A DNA stretch of 64,000 nucleotides, taken from contig NC_022600.1 of the NCBI RefSeq assembly GCF_000484535.1, positions 4,084,234 to 4,148,233 on the forward strand. Direction: 5' to 3'. The translations under genes were made by a program, and so were the position numbers. The notes below the pieces were generated by a model. It was given only the letters and a program-made list of their open reading frames with translations, had not been told where the DNA came from and did no database searches. Below are positions 1 to 10,998 of this stretch, in pieces. The stretch is from Gloeobacter kilaueensis JS1. Lineage in GTDB: Bacteria; Cyanobacteriota; Cyanobacteriia; Gloeobacterales; Gloeobacteraceae. Numbering within the stretch: the first letter of the stretch is position 1; each line of letters begins with the position of its first letter.

Positions 1-250
1 AGTTGAGGCCGGCGGTGACGGCCACCTGATGGCCAAAGTTGCGCGAAAAGCTCAAAAGCTTTATCCGCGCATCCTTTGAGGCCAGTTCGCGGACGATGGC
101 AGGGGTGCGGTCGCGGCTGGCATCATCGACAAAAATCAGTTCCGCCGGGCAACCCAGCGCGTCGAGCACAGCGGCCAGACGGCGGTACAGCTCCGGCAGG
201 TTGTCCTGCTCGTTAAAAAGAGGTACCACGACTGAAAGCAGCTCGGTCAT
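1..250 (-). CDS. Family 2 glycosyltransferase, 3' end cut by window edge
   Basis: N-terminal 83 residues of a GT-A fold glycosyltransferase of the dolichol-phosphate-mannose-synthase/GtrB type. The start reads MTELLSVVVPLFNEQDNLPE, the usual opening beta strand and nucleotide-binding loop. It is followed by a FVDDASRDRT segment, whose Asp pair binds the UDP/GDP-sugar and metal, and by FSRNFGHQVAVTAGL. Such enzymes load a sugar onto a polyprenyl phosphate at the membrane for cell-surface glycan synthesis. The transmembrane C-terminus expected of this family lies outside the window, so the exact donor and acceptor cannot be judged. The ATG is the first in frame after a stop. Confidence 0.85.
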   Translation of the reverse strand, partial: MTELLSVVVPLFNEQDNLPELYRRLAAVLDALGCPAELIFVDDASRDRTPAIVRELASKDARIKLLSFSRNFGHQVAVTAGLN

Positions 251-300
251 GATTTTGAGCGTCTGCTGTCCGTAAAAAGCTCCTCTAAGCTTACCCCGAT

Positions 301-1536
301 TCAGCCCGTCTCAAGGCGGGTAGCACCGCCGCGAGCGATCGCATAGCGCAACAGTGGTGGAGCGAGGAAGGTGGTGACGATGACGACGATCACGATGGCC
401 GTGAGCAGGGCCGGATTGAGCCCCGGTACCCCGACTCCCTGGCCCACGAAGATGAGGCCCACTTCCCCGCGCGGGATCATGCCAAAACCGATGGCCATGC
501 GGTTGACGGGCTTCGCCGGTCGTAGGACGTAGCCGCTCGCCACCTTGCCCACGATCGCCGCTACCAGCAAAAACAGGGTGATGGGCAACCCCTGCTGGGT
601 CTGGGGATTGAAGGGATTGAGCACACTTAGATCAGTGGTCGCTCCGACGTTGACAAAGAAGACCGGCACAAAGACATCGGCCACGGGCTTGAGCCGCCGC
701 TCAAGATCGTCGCGCTTTTCGGTCTCCGCCAGCACCAGCCCGGCGGCAAAAGAACCCAAGATCGCCTCGGAGCCCAGCGCCTGGGCCAGGTAGGCGAGGG
801 TGAAGGCAAACACCAGGGCGCTCACGATCAGATCGCCCCGGGTGCGCAGGCGGTTGACGACTTTGACGAAGAAGGGGGCAAAAAGCCGCCCCAAAAAGAT
901 CGCTGCCACCAGAAAGCCGGTGGCGACGAAGGTGGTGTAGGCCAGCCCCAGGGGACTTACCGCCCCGTCGCGGGTCACCCCCAGCACTACCGCCAGGATG
1001 ATGATCCCCAGGATGTCGTCGAGGATGGCCGCCCCGATAATCACCTGGCCTTCGGTGGTGTTCACCTTGCCCAGATCCCCCAGGATGCGGGCGGTGATGC
1101 CGATGCTGGTGGCGGTGAGGGCGGCCCCGGCAAAGACCGCCGGTAGAACGGGAACTCCGAAAAGCCAGATCAGACCAGCGGTGCCCAGCAAAAAAGGCAT
1201 GGCCACCCCGACGGTGGCCACCAGCGAAGCGAGGGGTCCCACCCGGAGCAGTTCTTTAAGATCGGATTCCAGTCCGATTTCAAACAGCAACAAGATCACC
1301 CCCAGCTCAGCCAGAACCGAGATCACCTCGTTGCCGCTGCCCAGAAGCCGCAGCCCCGAGACACCGACGAGCACACCAAAGATCAGCTCCCCCAGCACCG
1401 CCGGTAGTTGCAGGCGAACCGCCAGCTCTCCCCCCAGTTTGCTCGCCAGATAGACGACCACCAGGGCAACAAGCGTCGTGAGCAGAGGACTGGCGGTGGG
1501 GGAAGTCGCTGCCAGCAGCGGAAAAAATAGACTCAC
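301..1536 (-). CDS. Cation:proton antiporter (CPA2 / KefB-like)
   Basis: A 411-residue integral membrane protein made almost wholly of hydrophobic helices (about 11-12). Typical CPA2 features are LGELIFGVLVG near residue 40, LLLFEIGLESDL (discontinuous helix) and ILDDILGII, the Asp pair that carries the ion. RGEVGLIFVG lies near the C-terminus. It should exchange Na+ or K+ for H+ at the plasma membrane. There is no TrkA-N or RCK domain, so it is the short form. The frame stays open upstream to 1860, but that part is not hydrophobic and runs into the divergent wecB gene. The GTG at the start of the first helix (VSLFFPLL) is therefore preferred. Confidence 0.85.
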   Translation of the reverse strand: MSLFFPLLAATSPTASPLLTTLVALVVVYLASKLGGELAVRLQLPAVLGELIFGVLVGVSGLRLLGSGNEVISVLAELGVILLLFEIGLESDLKELLRVGPLASLVATVGVAMPFLLGTAGLIWLFGVPVLPAVFAGAALTATSIGITARILGDLGKVNTTEGQVIIGAAILDDILGIIILAVVLGVTRDGAVSPLGLAYTTFVATGFLVAAIFLGRLFAPFFVKVVNRLRTRGDLIVSALVFAFTLAYLAQALGSEAILGSFAAGLVLAETEKRDDLERRLKPVADVFVPVFFVNVGATTDLSVLNPFNPQTQQGLPITLFLLVAAIVGKVASGYVLRPAKPVNRMAIGFGMIPRGEVGLIFVGQGVGVPGLNPALLTAIVIVVIVTTFLAPPLLRYAIARGGATRLETG

Positions 1537-1630
1537 AGCGTCAGCTCGGTTACTTTTGATTGGATTCCAGGAAGACAACCCCCCGGATCCAACGAAGAAT
1601 AGACTGATCTGGCCACAGTAAACTGTCCAA

Positions 1631-2755
1631 ATGAGCAAAGTTGCAATTGTCCTGGGTACCCGCCCGGAGGCGGTCAAACTGGCACCGGTGATCTTGCGCT
1701 TTCGGGCCTGCCCGCGCATCGAGACGCGGGTGATCCTCACCGGACAGCACCGGGAGATGCTGCACCAGACGCTGGCCTGGTTCGACATCGAGGCGGACAG
1801 TGATCTGCAGATTATGACGCCCCGCCAGAGCCTTGCCCAGATCACCTGCCGGGCGCTCACGGGGCTGGAAGACGTTTTTCAACAGGAGCGGCCCGAACTG
1901 GTGATCGTGCAGGGCGACACGACCACCACCTTCGCCGCTGCCTTAGCGGCCTTCTATCAAAAAATTCCCCTGGGCCACGTCGAGGCGGGCCTGCGCACCG
2001 GGGTGGCGGACGACCCGTTTCCGGAGGAGATGAACCGCCGCCTCACCTCCCGCCTCAGCGCACTGCACTTTGCGCCGACGACGCGGGCGCTCGAAAATCT
2101 CCGGCGCGAGGGCATCCACGAGCGGGTCTACCTCACCGGCAACACAGTGATCGACGCCCTTCAGACGATCGCCCACCGCCAGCCGGAGTGCCCGGTGCCG
2201 GGCCTCGACTGGCAGCGCTACCGGGTGCTTTTGGTGACGGTCCATCGCCGCGAGAACTGGGGCCGGCCCCTCGCCGACATCGCCCAGGCTCTCGTCGATA
2301 TTCTGGAAGCCCACGCCGATACAGCCGTGCTCCTGCCGCTGCACAAAAATCCGACCGTGCGCGAGCCGCTGCAGCAAATCTTAGGTTCGCACCCCCGCGC
2401 CTTTCTCACCGAACCCCTCGATTATCCGGAACTGGTCGGAGCGATGCAGCGGGCAACACTGGTGCTCACCGACTCCGGCGGCCTGCAGGAAGAAGCGCCC
2501 GCCCTCGCCAAACCGGTGCTCGTCCTGCGCGAGACCACCGAGCGGCCCGAGGCGATCGAGGCGGGGGTCGCCCTTCAAGTCGGAACGGACCGCCGGGCAA
2601 TCGTGCAGGCGACCGGCGCACTGCTCACCGATACAGAACTTTATAAAAAGATGGCCCAGGCGGTCAATCCCTTCGGCGATGGCCGCGCCAGTGGCCGCAT
2701 TCTTGAGGCCATCCTCGCCTATCTGGGGTTCGACTCACAATCCTCCGACACCTGA
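1631..2755 (+). CDS. wecB: UDP-N-acetylglucosamine 2-epimerase (non-hydrolysing)
   Basis: A 374-residue enzyme interconverting UDP-GlcNAc and UDP-ManNAc, a precursor for surface polysaccharides. The GT-B-like fold starts with VAIVLGTRPEAVKLAPV. Next come the conserved HVEAGLRTG, FPEEMNRRL, LVTVHRRENWG and LTDSGGLQEEAPAL blocks that bind UDP and hold the catalytic acids and histidine. Length is normal for bacterial WecB/MnaA. It is divergent from the antiporter (94 bases between starts) and followed by a T-rich spacer, so it is probably monocistronic. The glycosyltransferase at the window start may use a related sugar pathway, which is only inference. Confidence 0.95.
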   Translation: MSKVAIVLGTRPEAVKLAPVILRFRACPRIETRVILTGQHREMLHQTLAWFDIEADSDLQIMTPRQSLAQITCRALTGLEDVFQQERPELVIVQGDTTTTFAAALAAFYQKIPLGHVEAGLRTGVADDPFPEEMNRRLTSRLSALHFAPTTRALENLRREGIHERVYLTGNTVIDALQTIAHRQPECPVPGLDWQRYRVLLVTVHRRENWGRPLADIAQALVDILEAHADTAVLLPLHKNPTVREPLQQILGSHPRAFLTEPLDYPELVGAMQRATLVLTDSGGLQEEAPALAKPVLVLRETTERPEAIEAGVALQVGTDRRAIVQATGALLTDTELYKKMAQAVNPFGDGRASGRILEAILAYLGFDSQSSDT

Positions 2756-2906
2756 CTCACTCCCATAGATCCTCCGCCGGTCTAGATATGTGGTGTCTTA
2801 TCGGGCCAAAGCGGGATTTTTTCGTCCCCTTCCCCCAGATATAGAGTTTTTTTTGGCTGAATCTACCACTTTTCAATTTTTTTTTGGTACAGTTTGACTG
2901 ACCCAA

Positions 2907-2925
2907 ATTCTCGTTTTGCGAGAAT
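2907..2925. promoter_or_regulatory. Perfect inverted repeat upstream of yggS
   Basis: ATTCTCG-TTTTG-CGAGAAT, 7-base arms with a 5-base loop, about 39 bases before the yggS start. A TTGACT hexamer sits just upstream (2894-2899), but no convincing -10 at normal spacing is seen. It could be an operator or a leader hairpin. The 2757-2906 part before it holds three long T runs and no gene. Confidence 0.35.
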
Positions 2926-2963
2926 CTATTGAACCGATGAAGTGAGAGAATCGCCCGAAGATT

Positions 2964-3662
2964 GTGGGAGTTCCTGAGCAGATCCACTGGCTTCGAGAAC
3001 AGCTACCACCTTCCGTAAGGCTGGTCGCTGTCACCAAACAGGTGAGCGTCGAGCGCATCCGCGAAGCCTACGACTGCGGCATTCGGGACTTTGGTGAGAA
3101 CCGGGTTCAGGAGGCCGAACAGAAAATCCTGCAGTTGACGGACCTTCAAGGAGTGTCCTGGCATTTGATTGGCAGTCTGCAGCGCAACAAAGTTCGTCCG
3201 GCCCTCGAGCTATTTGACTGGATCCATTCAGTCGATAGTCTGCGTCTGGCAGAACGGCTCAGTGCGCTCATCGCTTCGGTAGGCCGCAGGCCGCAGCTGT
3301 TGCTGCAGGTCAAACTGGCCGCCGATCCGGGCAAGGCCGGCTGGTCAAAAGCCGAGCTGGACGAGGCGCTGCCGGCGCTCGCGGCTTTGCCGCACCTCGA
3401 CATTCGGGGGCTGATGGCGATTGCGCCCAGCGGGCTGAGCGCTCCGGACACCCAGGATCTGTTCAGTCAGGTGGCTTCCTACGCCCGCGAGATCGCCGGG
3501 CGGGCCGAGGGCAATCGCTGGCAGAGCCTTCGCATGGAGGAGCTGTCGATGGGCATGTCGGGAGATTACCCGCAGGCGATTGCTGCCGGGGCGACGATCG
3601 TGCGCCTGGGACAGATCCTCTTCGGTTCACGTCTACCGCTACGGAGGAATGCTGATGAGTAG
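2964..3662 (+). CDS. yggS: YggS-family PLP homeostasis protein
   Basis: A 232-residue cytosolic pyridoxal-phosphate binding protein of the YggS/PROSC family, which buffers PLP and has no known catalytic turnover. It is an alanine-racemase-like TIM barrel. The PLP lysine is K25 in VAVTKQVS, followed by [31 protein letters not shown], and near the end the SMGMSGDY and [13 protein letters not shown] phosphate-binding segments. The start is GTG. Its last 8 bases overlap sepF, and proC follows, an arrangement common in cyanobacteria (yggS-sepF-proC), so the three are probably one operon. Confidence 0.93.
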   Translation: MGVPEQIHWLREQLPPSVRLVAVTKQVSVERIREAYDCGIRDFGENRVQEAEQKILQLTDLQGVSWHLIGSLQRNKVRPALELFDWIHSVDSLRLAERLSALIASVGRRPQLLLQVKLAADPGKAGWSKAELDEALPALAALPHLDIRGLMAIAPSGLSAPDTQDLFSQVASYAREIAGRAEGNRWQSLRMEELSMGMSGDYPQAIAAGATIVRLGQILFGSRLPLRRNADE

Positions 3663-4236
3663 CTTCTGGTCGAAGTTCAAGAACTTCGTCGGGTTCGGCG
3701 ATGAGTTCGACTACGAGGAGGAGGGCGAGGACTACGAGCAGGTCTACCGCGACGAGAACAAGCGCGACGAGGCTCGCCGGGCCGCCACCGGTGGCAGCGC
3801 TGCCGCTGCGACGCCCTCGGCCACAGCAGCCGCTACCGAGGGCCAGCCGGCTCCCGGTTCAGTGCGCAAGCGCGTGCGCGCCGGAAACGTGATCGGGATG
3901 CCGGGCAACGGCGTCAACGAAGTGCTCGTCATCGAACCGCGCTCCTTTGAAGAAGCGCCGCAGATCGTCCAGCACCTGCGCGATCGCAAGTCGGTCATCC
4001 TCAACCTGACGCTCATGGATAGCGACCAGGCCCAGCGCAGCGTCGATTTCGTCGCCGGTGCCACCTTCGCCATCGACGGCCACCAGGAGCGGGTAGGCGA
4101 TGGGATCTTCCTGTTTACCCCGAGCACCGTCATGATCAGCACCGAAATGCCCTCCCAACTGCGGCAGGCCGGTCAGGGCTTCGGCGGCAATTTCCGCCTC
4201 AGCCAGGACGCACCGCCGCGCCGCGCCCAGGGCTAA
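3655..4236 (+). CDS. sepF: Cell division protein SepF
   Basis: A 193-residue FtsZ-associated division protein (Cdv2/Ycf50 family) that links FtsZ polymers to the membrane. The N-terminus [15 protein letters not shown] is an amphipathic membrane-targeting helix. An acidic, low-complexity Ala/Thr/Pro linker (about residues 20-75) leads to the SepF core (about 85-175) with [28 protein letters not shown] and [11 protein letters not shown]. The chosen ATG has GGAGG seven bases upstream; the ATG two codons earlier is too close to that site. It overlaps the end of yggS by 8 bases, which suggests translational coupling. Confidence 0.93.
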   Translation: MSSFWSKFKNFVGFGDEFDYEEEGEDYEQVYRDENKRDEARRAATGGSAAAATPSATAAATEGQPAPGSVRKRVRAGNVIGMPGNGVNEVLVIEPRSFEEAPQIVQHLRDRKSVILNLTLMDSDQAQRSVDFVAGATFAIDGHQERVGDGIFLFTPSTVMISTEMPSQLRQAGQGFGGNFRLSQDAPPRRAQG

Positions 4237-4262
4237 GCTAAACGGACAGCGCTCCAAATTCT

Positions 4263-5054
4263 ATGAAGCTGGGTATCATCGGCGGTGGTGCGATGGCCGA
4301 AGCGATTGTCGCCGGTCTGGTCGCCAGCGCAGCTTACGCACCCTCGGACATTCTGGTGAGCGATCCTGTGGCTGAGCGGGGCGACTGGCTCACCGGGCGT
4401 TACGGTGTGGCGAGCACGACCGACAATCTGGCCGTCGTCGGTGCCGAAACGTTGCTGCTTGCGATCAAGCCCCAGGTCTTCCCGGCGGTGTGCGAGCAGA
4501 TCGCGGCTCAACTCCAGGCTGGCCTTGTCCTCTCGATCCTTGCCGGTATCTCCCTGTCGGCGCTAAACGGTGCTTTTCCTGGCCGGGCTGTGATCCGGGC
4601 GATGCCCAATACCCCGGCTCTGGTGCGCTTCGGAATCACTGCCCTCAGCCGCTCCGGTGCCGTTTCAGAATCGCATTTTCAGCTCGCCCGCACCCTTTTT
4701 GGAGCGATAGGCGAGGTGGTCGAGGTGCCCGAGGCGGCGATGGATGCGGTCACTGGCCTCTCCGGCTCCGGGCCGGGCTACTTTGCCCTGGTGGTCGAGG
4801 CGCTCATCGACGGCGGCGTGAGTGCCGGTCTGCCCCGTCCCACCGCGACCCGGTTGGTGCTCGCCACCCTGCGCGGCAGTGCTGAACTGATGTTGCAAGA
4901 AAATTTGCACCCGGCCCTGCTCAAGGACCGGGTAGCGAGTCCTGGGGGCACCACCGCTGCCGGTCTGGGGGAACTGGAGACGCGCGCCGTGCGCGGCGCT
5001 TTTATCGAAGCGGTCAAAGCTGCCGCCCGCCGCGCCCGCGAACTGTCAGGTTAA
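4263..5054 (+). CDS. proC: Pyrroline-5-carboxylate reductase
   Basis: Last step of proline synthesis: NAD(P)H-dependent reduction of 1-pyrroline-5-carboxylate. 263 residues, the normal length. A Rossmann start MKLGIIGGGAMAEAIVAGL binds the dinucleotide. IRAMPNTPALV and the C-terminal GLSGSGPGYFALVVEALIDG and SPGGTTAAGL segments are the P5CR signature region at the dimer interface. It lies 26 bases after sepF and probably shares its transcript. Confidence 0.96.
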   Translation: MKLGIIGGGAMAEAIVAGLVASAAYAPSDILVSDPVAERGDWLTGRYGVASTTDNLAVVGAETLLLAIKPQVFPAVCEQIAAQLQAGLVLSILAGISLSALNGAFPGRAVIRAMPNTPALVRFGITALSRSGAVSESHFQLARTLFGAIGEVVEVPEAAMDAVTGLSGSGPGYFALVVEALIDGGVSAGLPRPTATRLVLATLRGSAELMLQENLHPALLKDRVASPGGTTAAGLGELETRAVRGAFIEAVKAAARRARELSG

Positions 5055-5102
5055 AAGCAAGATAGAAAGTTATCCTGGCAGTGCGCACTACAATCTCATC
5101 CC

Positions 5103-5326
5103 ATGCAGCCCAGCCGACGCGAGTGACCCCTGGATGCGCTCAAAACTTTTCTTTCTACTCCTCTCGATAATCTCCTCGACGAGAGGAACGAAGCAGATAT
5201 TCTGCGCCTTTTCGAGCGCGTCGTTACCACCGTTCCCGCCTAGCGCGCTTTTTTAGACGAGCAGGGCATCGATCCGGCCCAGATCCGCACTGCAACGGAT
5301 ATCCAGCAGCTGCCCTAATGACCAAG
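5103..5326 (+). pseudogene. Remnant of an AMP-forming CoA ligase-like gene (PaaK type), N-terminus
   Basis: Reading from the ATG gives a clear protein-like frame (DALKTFLSTPLDNLLDER, then ILRLFERVVTTVPA) that is broken by a TGA at codon 8. A TAG follows where VPA-Y-RAFL would be expected, with RAFLDEQGIDPAQIR and DIQQLP after it. A one-base frame change then continues the match as L-MTK. The pattern VPxYRxFLxxxGIDP...DxxxLPxxTK resembles the N-terminal end of phenylacetate-CoA ligase-like adenylating enzymes, from my knowledge of that family. The catalytic body is absent. This is a decayed gene end, not a functional product. Confidence 0.55.
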
Positions 5327-5340
5327 CCTGCTCCTGCTGC

Positions 5341-5511
5341 ATCCCATCCTGCAATGCTGGCTTGTGTTCCACACTCATTCGGCAGTTTTTCAATTTCTTC
5401 CTTGCTAACCCGTCATTCTTCAGCAGCGATAGTATTGTGTCGGCGCATCGTAAAGTGACCTGGATTGTTGAGAATAGCTTGTTTTACAGCTTCAAGCCTC
5501 TTTTTGTTCAT
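5341..5511 (-). pseudogene. Remnant of a small cyanobacterial protein with a CGTxAxIAGW motif
   Basis: One frame reads MNKKRLEAVKQAILNNPGHF and is stopped by TGA after 32 codons. It carries on in the same frame through EEIEKLPNECGTQASIAGW. Cyanobacteria have many short proteins that open with an (R/K)LExVxxAIxxxPxxF helix and later carry CGTxACIAGW. This locus keeps both parts but has an internal stop, and the usual Cys is Ser. It faces the ligase remnant tail to tail. Family recognition is from memory, without an alignment. Confidence 0.5.
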
Positions 5512-5624
5512 TTCTCGCGCTTGATATTGAGTAAGCAATAAATATATTCAGTCACTTCACGGCTATTTATGCTGTTCCAGCAATAGCTCGATACTGCTGG
5601 CTCTACTCCATTTCGGGGGAGGGG

Positions 5625-6482
5625 TTATTCTCCTCCTGCCACCCACAGTTGCAGGGCGGTGACGACGAGCACGCCCACCAGCAAGACTGTGGCAGCGGCG
5701 GCGGAGATGCCAAAGCTAAACAGGCCAAACGCTTGCTCCCAGACGTAGTAGACAAGAATGTCAGTCGTGCCCAGGGGGCCGCCGCCGGTCATCACAAAGA
5801 CCGGCTCGAAGCTGCGGAAAGTAAAGATGACGGTGGTGATGAGCGCAAAGATGAGCGTGGGCCGGATGCCGGGCAGGGTGATGTGCCAGAACTGCTGAAA
5901 GGCGTTCGCTCCATCGAGTTCGGCGGCCTCGTAGCGGCTTGTGGGGACAGCCCCAAGTCCAGCGATAAAGATGACCAGGTTAAAACCGATTTGCTTCCAG
6001 GTGGCGACGAGGATGAGCACCGGCATCGCCCAGAAGGGGCTCGAAAGCCAGCTTATCGGTGCGATCCCTGCCAGGGAAGTAAGGGCGTTCACCCAGCCCT
6101 GGGGATGGAAGAGCCAGCGGAAGGAGACCCCCGCTGCCACCAGCGAGATGATCGTGGGCAAAAAGTAGGCCGAGCGCAAAAGGCCGCGCAGCGGCACGGT
6201 GCGGCTCAGGACCACCGCTGCGAGAAGGGCGAGGCCGACGCTCGGAATCACCGATCCGGCGGTAAAGAGGGCGGTGTTGAATAGCACCTGCCGGAAGCTC
6301 TCGCTCGTAAACAGGCGTTCGTAATTGGCGGTACCGACAAAAAGCGGGTCGCGCAGCGACCCGTCGGTAAAACTGAGGCCCACCAGATACGCCATCGGCC
6401 AGACGACGAACAGGCCCAAAAGGACGAGGGCCGGTGCAAGAAACAGCCAGGCGCTCCAGTCGCGCTCAGCCGTCTTTGGCAT
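5625..6482 (-). CDS. Carbohydrate-type ABC transporter permease (MalF/UgpA-like)
   Basis: A 285-residue inner-membrane permease with six hydrophobic helices. The coupling-helix EAA motif is present as [20 protein letters not shown]. The opening [21 protein letters not shown] and the end [24 protein letters not shown] are typical of sugar-family (CUT1) permeases. The start codon lies inside the end of cysW (17-base overlap), so it is translated with the sulfate permeases. No sugar-binding protein, second sugar permease or ATPase is nearby. A sugar-type permease fused transcriptionally to CysT/CysW is unusual; the substrate is unknown. Confidence 0.85.
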   Translation of the reverse strand: MPKTAERDWSAWLFLAPALVLLGLFVVWPMAYLVGLSFTDGSLRDPLFVGTANYERLFTSESFRQVLFNTALFTAGSVIPSVGLALLAAVVLSRTVPLRGLLRSAYFLPTIISLVAAGVSFRWLFHPQGWVNALTSLAGIAPISWLSSPFWAMPVLILVATWKQIGFNLVIFIAGLGAVPTSRYEAAELDGANAFQQFWHITLPGIRPTLIFALITTVIFTFRSFEPVFVMTGGGPLGTTDILVYYVWEQAFGLFSFGISAAAATVLLVGVLVVTALQLWVAGGE

Positions 6483-7347
6483 CTTCGATCTGCTGGCTGG
6501 TCTTCCACTCGATAAAGCTCTTGGCGGCGAGGGTGACCAGGGCCAACAGGGCCAAAAGCGAGGCGACGGCGAAGGCAGCGGTGTAGTTGTACTCGTTGTA
6601 GAGAATTTCGATGTGCAGTGGGATGGTGTTGGTGAGGCCGCGCACGTGGCCTGAGACGACCGAGACCGCACCGAATTCGCCCATGGCGCGGGCGTTGCAG
6701 AGGATGACGCCGTAGAGCAACCCCCACTTGACGTTGGGAATCGTCACCCGCCAGAAGGTCTGCCAGCCATTGGCACCGAGGGAGATGGCGGTTTCTTCTT
6801 CTTCGGGCCCTTGATCTTCCATGAGCGGAATCAGTTCGCGGGCGACGAAGGGGAAGGTGACGAAGGTGGTGGCGAGCACGATCCCAGGTACAGCAAAGAT
6901 GATCTTGATGTCGTGGCTTGAAAGCCAGGGACCGAGCACGCCCTGGGCACCAAAAAGGAGCACGTAGATCAGGCCCGAAATGACCGGCGAGACGGCAAAG
7001 GGCAGATCGATGAGGGTGATGAGCAGGCTGCGCCCGGTAAATTGAAACTTGGCAATCGCCCAGGCGGCGGCGAGGCCAAAGACAAGGTTCAAAGGTACGG
7101 CGATCCCGGCGGTAAGCAGTGTCAGCTTGATCGCCGAGAGGGCGTCCGGCTCGACGAGGGCCGCGAAGTAGACTCCCAGCCCCTTTTCGAGGGCGAGGGA
7201 GAAGACGGCGGCCAGAGGTACGAACAGGAACAAACTCAAAAACAGCAGAGCCACGGTAATCAATGTCCAGCGCACGAGCGCCGGTTCACTGGGGGCGGCC
7301 TTGGGCTTTCCACCGCCAAGGCGGGCGACAAGGGAGGAACCTTCCAT
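6466..7347 (-). CDS. cysW: Sulfate/thiosulfate ABC transporter permease CysW
   Basis: A 293-residue membrane subunit of the CysUWA sulfate importer. After a short cytoplasmic N-terminus come six helices. Family marks are [37 protein letters not shown], the EAA loop [19 protein letters not shown], and [19 protein letters not shown] with IEILYNEYN. It starts 19 bases after cysT. The C-terminal coding end overlaps the sugar-type permease. The ATP-binding subunit CysA and the sulfate-binding protein are not in this window and must be encoded elsewhere if the transporter works. Confidence 0.93.
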   Translation of the reverse strand: MEGSSLVARLGGGKPKAAPSEPALVRWTLITVALLFLSLFLFVPLAAVFSLALEKGLGVYFAALVEPDALSAIKLTLLTAGIAVPLNLVFGLAAAWAIAKFQFTGRSLLITLIDLPFAVSPVISGLIYVLLFGAQGVLGPWLSSHDIKIIFAVPGIVLATTFVTFPFVARELIPLMEDQGPEEEETAISLGANGWQTFWRVTIPNVKWGLLYGVILCNARAMGEFGAVSVVSGHVRGLTNTIPLHIEILYNEYNYTAAFAVASLLALLALVTLAAKSFIEWKTSQQIEDAKDG

Positions 7348-7366
7348 TGGTGATATCCGGGTGGGG

Positions 7367-8206
7367 TCAGGTACTGGCGATCTGGCGGCTACGGGTCCAC
7401 CACTGCAGCAGGTTGATGATCAAAAGCAAAACAAAAGAAGCGACGAGCATGACAACCGCGATAGCTGTGGCACCGGCGTAGTTGTACTGTTCGAGCTTGG
7501 TGATGATGATGAGCGGCACGATCTCAGTCTTGAGCGGCAGGTTGCCCGAGATAAAGACGACCGAGCCGTACTCGCCCAGGGCGCGGGCGAAGGCGAGGGC
7601 AAAACCGGTGAGCAAAGCCGGAAAGATGCCCGGAAAGATAACGCGGGTAAACGTCTGCCAGCGATTGGCCCCGAGACTGGCGGCGGCCTCCTCGATCTGC
7701 ACGTCCAGTTCAAGCAAGACCGGTTGCAGGGTCCGGACGACGAAGGGCAGCCCGATAAAGGTGAGGGCGACGGCCACACCCAGCCAGGTGTAGGTGACTT
7801 TGATGCCCAGCGGTTCGAGGTACTGGCCGATCCAGCCGTTGGAGGCGTAGATGGTCGTCAGTGAAATGCCCGCGACGGCGGTGGGCAGGGCAAAGGGCAG
7901 ATCGACGAATGCGTCGATGAGCTTTTTGCCTGGAAATTCGTAGCGCACCAGCACCCAGGCGACCAGAAAGCCGAAGGCAGCGTTGATGCAGGCGGCGAGC
8001 AGCGACGCGCCAAACGAGAGCCGGTAGGAGGCGAGCACGCGCGGTTCGCTGATCGTCTGCCAGAAGGTATCCCAGCCGAGGGTGGCCGTCTTGAAGAAGG
8101 TGGCCGAGAGCGGAATGAGCACGATCAAGCTCAGATACAAGAGCGTGTAGCCGAGGCTGAGGCCAAAGCCGGGCAGGATGCTGTGCTTTTTAAAGGTAAT
8201 CGTCAT
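7367..8206 (-). CDS. cysT: Sulfate/thiosulfate ABC transporter permease CysT (CysU)
   Basis: A 279-residue partner of CysW. The sequence has [20 protein letters not shown] at the first helix, [17 protein letters not shown], the EAA loop [20 protein letters not shown], and [18 protein letters not shown], which is diagnostic of CysT. Together with CysW it should form the sulfate channel in the plasma membrane. The chosen ATG opens [13 protein letters not shown]. It lies 48 bases after pyrE on the same strand, so it may be read from the pyrE promoter or from a weak one in the spacer. Confidence 0.94.
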   Translation of the reverse strand: MTITFKKHSILPGFGLSLGYTLLYLSLIVLIPLSATFFKTATLGWDTFWQTISEPRVLASYRLSFGASLLAACINAAFGFLVAWVLVRYEFPGKKLIDAFVDLPFALPTAVAGISLTTIYASNGWIGQYLEPLGIKVTYTWLGVAVALTFIGLPFVVRTLQPVLLELDVQIEEAAASLGANRWQTFTRVIFPGIFPALLTGFALAFARALGEYGSVVFISGNLPLKTEIVPLIIITKLEQYNYAGATAIAVVMLVASFVLLLIINLLQWWTRSRQIAST

Positions 8207-8254
8207 AGTGGGGAAGCCAGATGGGCGGCGGATTGGACACAAACACCGCAAATT

Positions 8255-8836
8255 TTACTCTTTCTGGCTGCGAAAGTCGTCTATGGTGAACACTGGCTCA
8301 AATCGGTAGCCCCGCTCGGCGTACAACTCGCCGCCGCCCTGGCGGCGATCGACGAGGGCCAGGATCGCAGCAACTTTCAGTCCAGCTGCTTCGGCTTTTT
8401 CGGCGGCCAGAAGCCCGCTTGCCCCCGTCGTCACCACGTCATCGACGATGGCGACCGTGCTTCCGGCGGCGATGGGCGGTCCTTCCAGCCACTGCTGGGA
8501 GCCGTGTTTTTTGACTTCTTTTCGGACGATAAAGGCGGCAAAGTCGCGACCGGGGTCTTTTAGCGCCGCTACCACCGCCACCGCCGTCACAATCGGGTCG
8601 GCTCCTAGAGTCAGCCCACCGATCGCCTGCACCGCCTCCGGCAGCCGATCGTAAAGCACCAGGCCCACCAGGAGTGCCCCGAGCGGGTGCAGGGTCGCCT
8701 TTTTGCTGTCGATATAATAGGTGCTCGTCTGGCCTGAGGAGAGTTTGAAATCGCCCTCGCGGTAGCAAAGTTCGCGCATCAGCGCCAGCAGTTCGCGTTG
8801 CCGGCGGGCAGAATCCCAATCGAGGGGCGAGGGCAT
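8255..8836 (-). CDS. pyrE: Orotate phosphoribosyltransferase
   Basis: A 193-residue enzyme transferring phosphoribose from PRPP to orotate to make OMP in pyrimidine synthesis. It shows FKLSSGQTSTYYIDSKK (orotate loop), GGLTLGADPIVTAV, and the PRPP-binding VAIVDDVVTTGASGL near residue 130. It is divergent from rpoC1, with 322 bases between the two starts. It is followed by the sulfate permease genes, a mixed operon without obvious metabolic logic. Confidence 0.94.
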   Translation of the reverse strand: MPSPLDWDSARRQRELLALMRELCYREGDFKLSSGQTSTYYIDSKKATLHPLGALLVGLVLYDRLPEAVQAIGGLTLGADPIVTAVAVVAALKDPGRDFAAFIVRKEVKKHGSQQWLEGPPIAAGSTVAIVDDVVTTGASGLLAAEKAEAAGLKVAAILALVDRRQGGGELYAERGYRFEPVFTIDDFRSQKE

Positions 8837-8878
8837 CGAAGTTCTGTACGGGATGGAGCGGATCTAGCGTACCAGCAG

Positions 8879-8908
8879 TTGACGGTTGGTCGTTAAGTAT
8901 CTTATATT
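8879..8908 (+). promoter_or_regulatory. Sigma-70-type promoter for rpoC1-rpoC2
   Basis: TTGACG (-35) and TATATT (-10) separated by 18 bases, in the direction of rpoC1. Transcription would start near 8915 and leave a leader of about 245 nucleotides. The 8909-9158 leader holds a short ATG frame (MPCLFGCPSPFFCS...) that I do not regard as a gene, and no family RNA motif that I recognise. Confidence 0.5.
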
Positions 8909-9158
8909 AGATATCCAGCTTTTCTTAAGTAGAAGGGAACGTATGCCCTGTCTGTTCGGTTGTCCTTCGCCTTTCTTCTGCTCTACCCTCAGCGAGTTCA
9001 AGTATACACCGGTCAAGGGCAGGCTCCGGAGGCTCCGGCGACAGATTTCCCGTTCCGCTATTTGTTCATAGGTTCTGAGAGGTAGCCTCGGGGAACAATT
9101 CTCGGTGATTGCCGGGCTTTTTTCTCTGGCTGCCCATTTTGAATGGGAGTAAAAGCTC

Positions 9159-10988
<1,830 letters not shown>

Positions 10989-10998
10989 GGGAAACGCC

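Noticed and set aside
1537-1860. N-terminal extension of the antiporter frame
   Set aside because: It overlaps wecB on the other strand and is not membrane-like; the GTG at the first helix fits the family.
8886-9071. Short frame in the rpoC1 leader
   Set aside because: It would start inside the promoter, has no ribosome site and no recognisable similarity.
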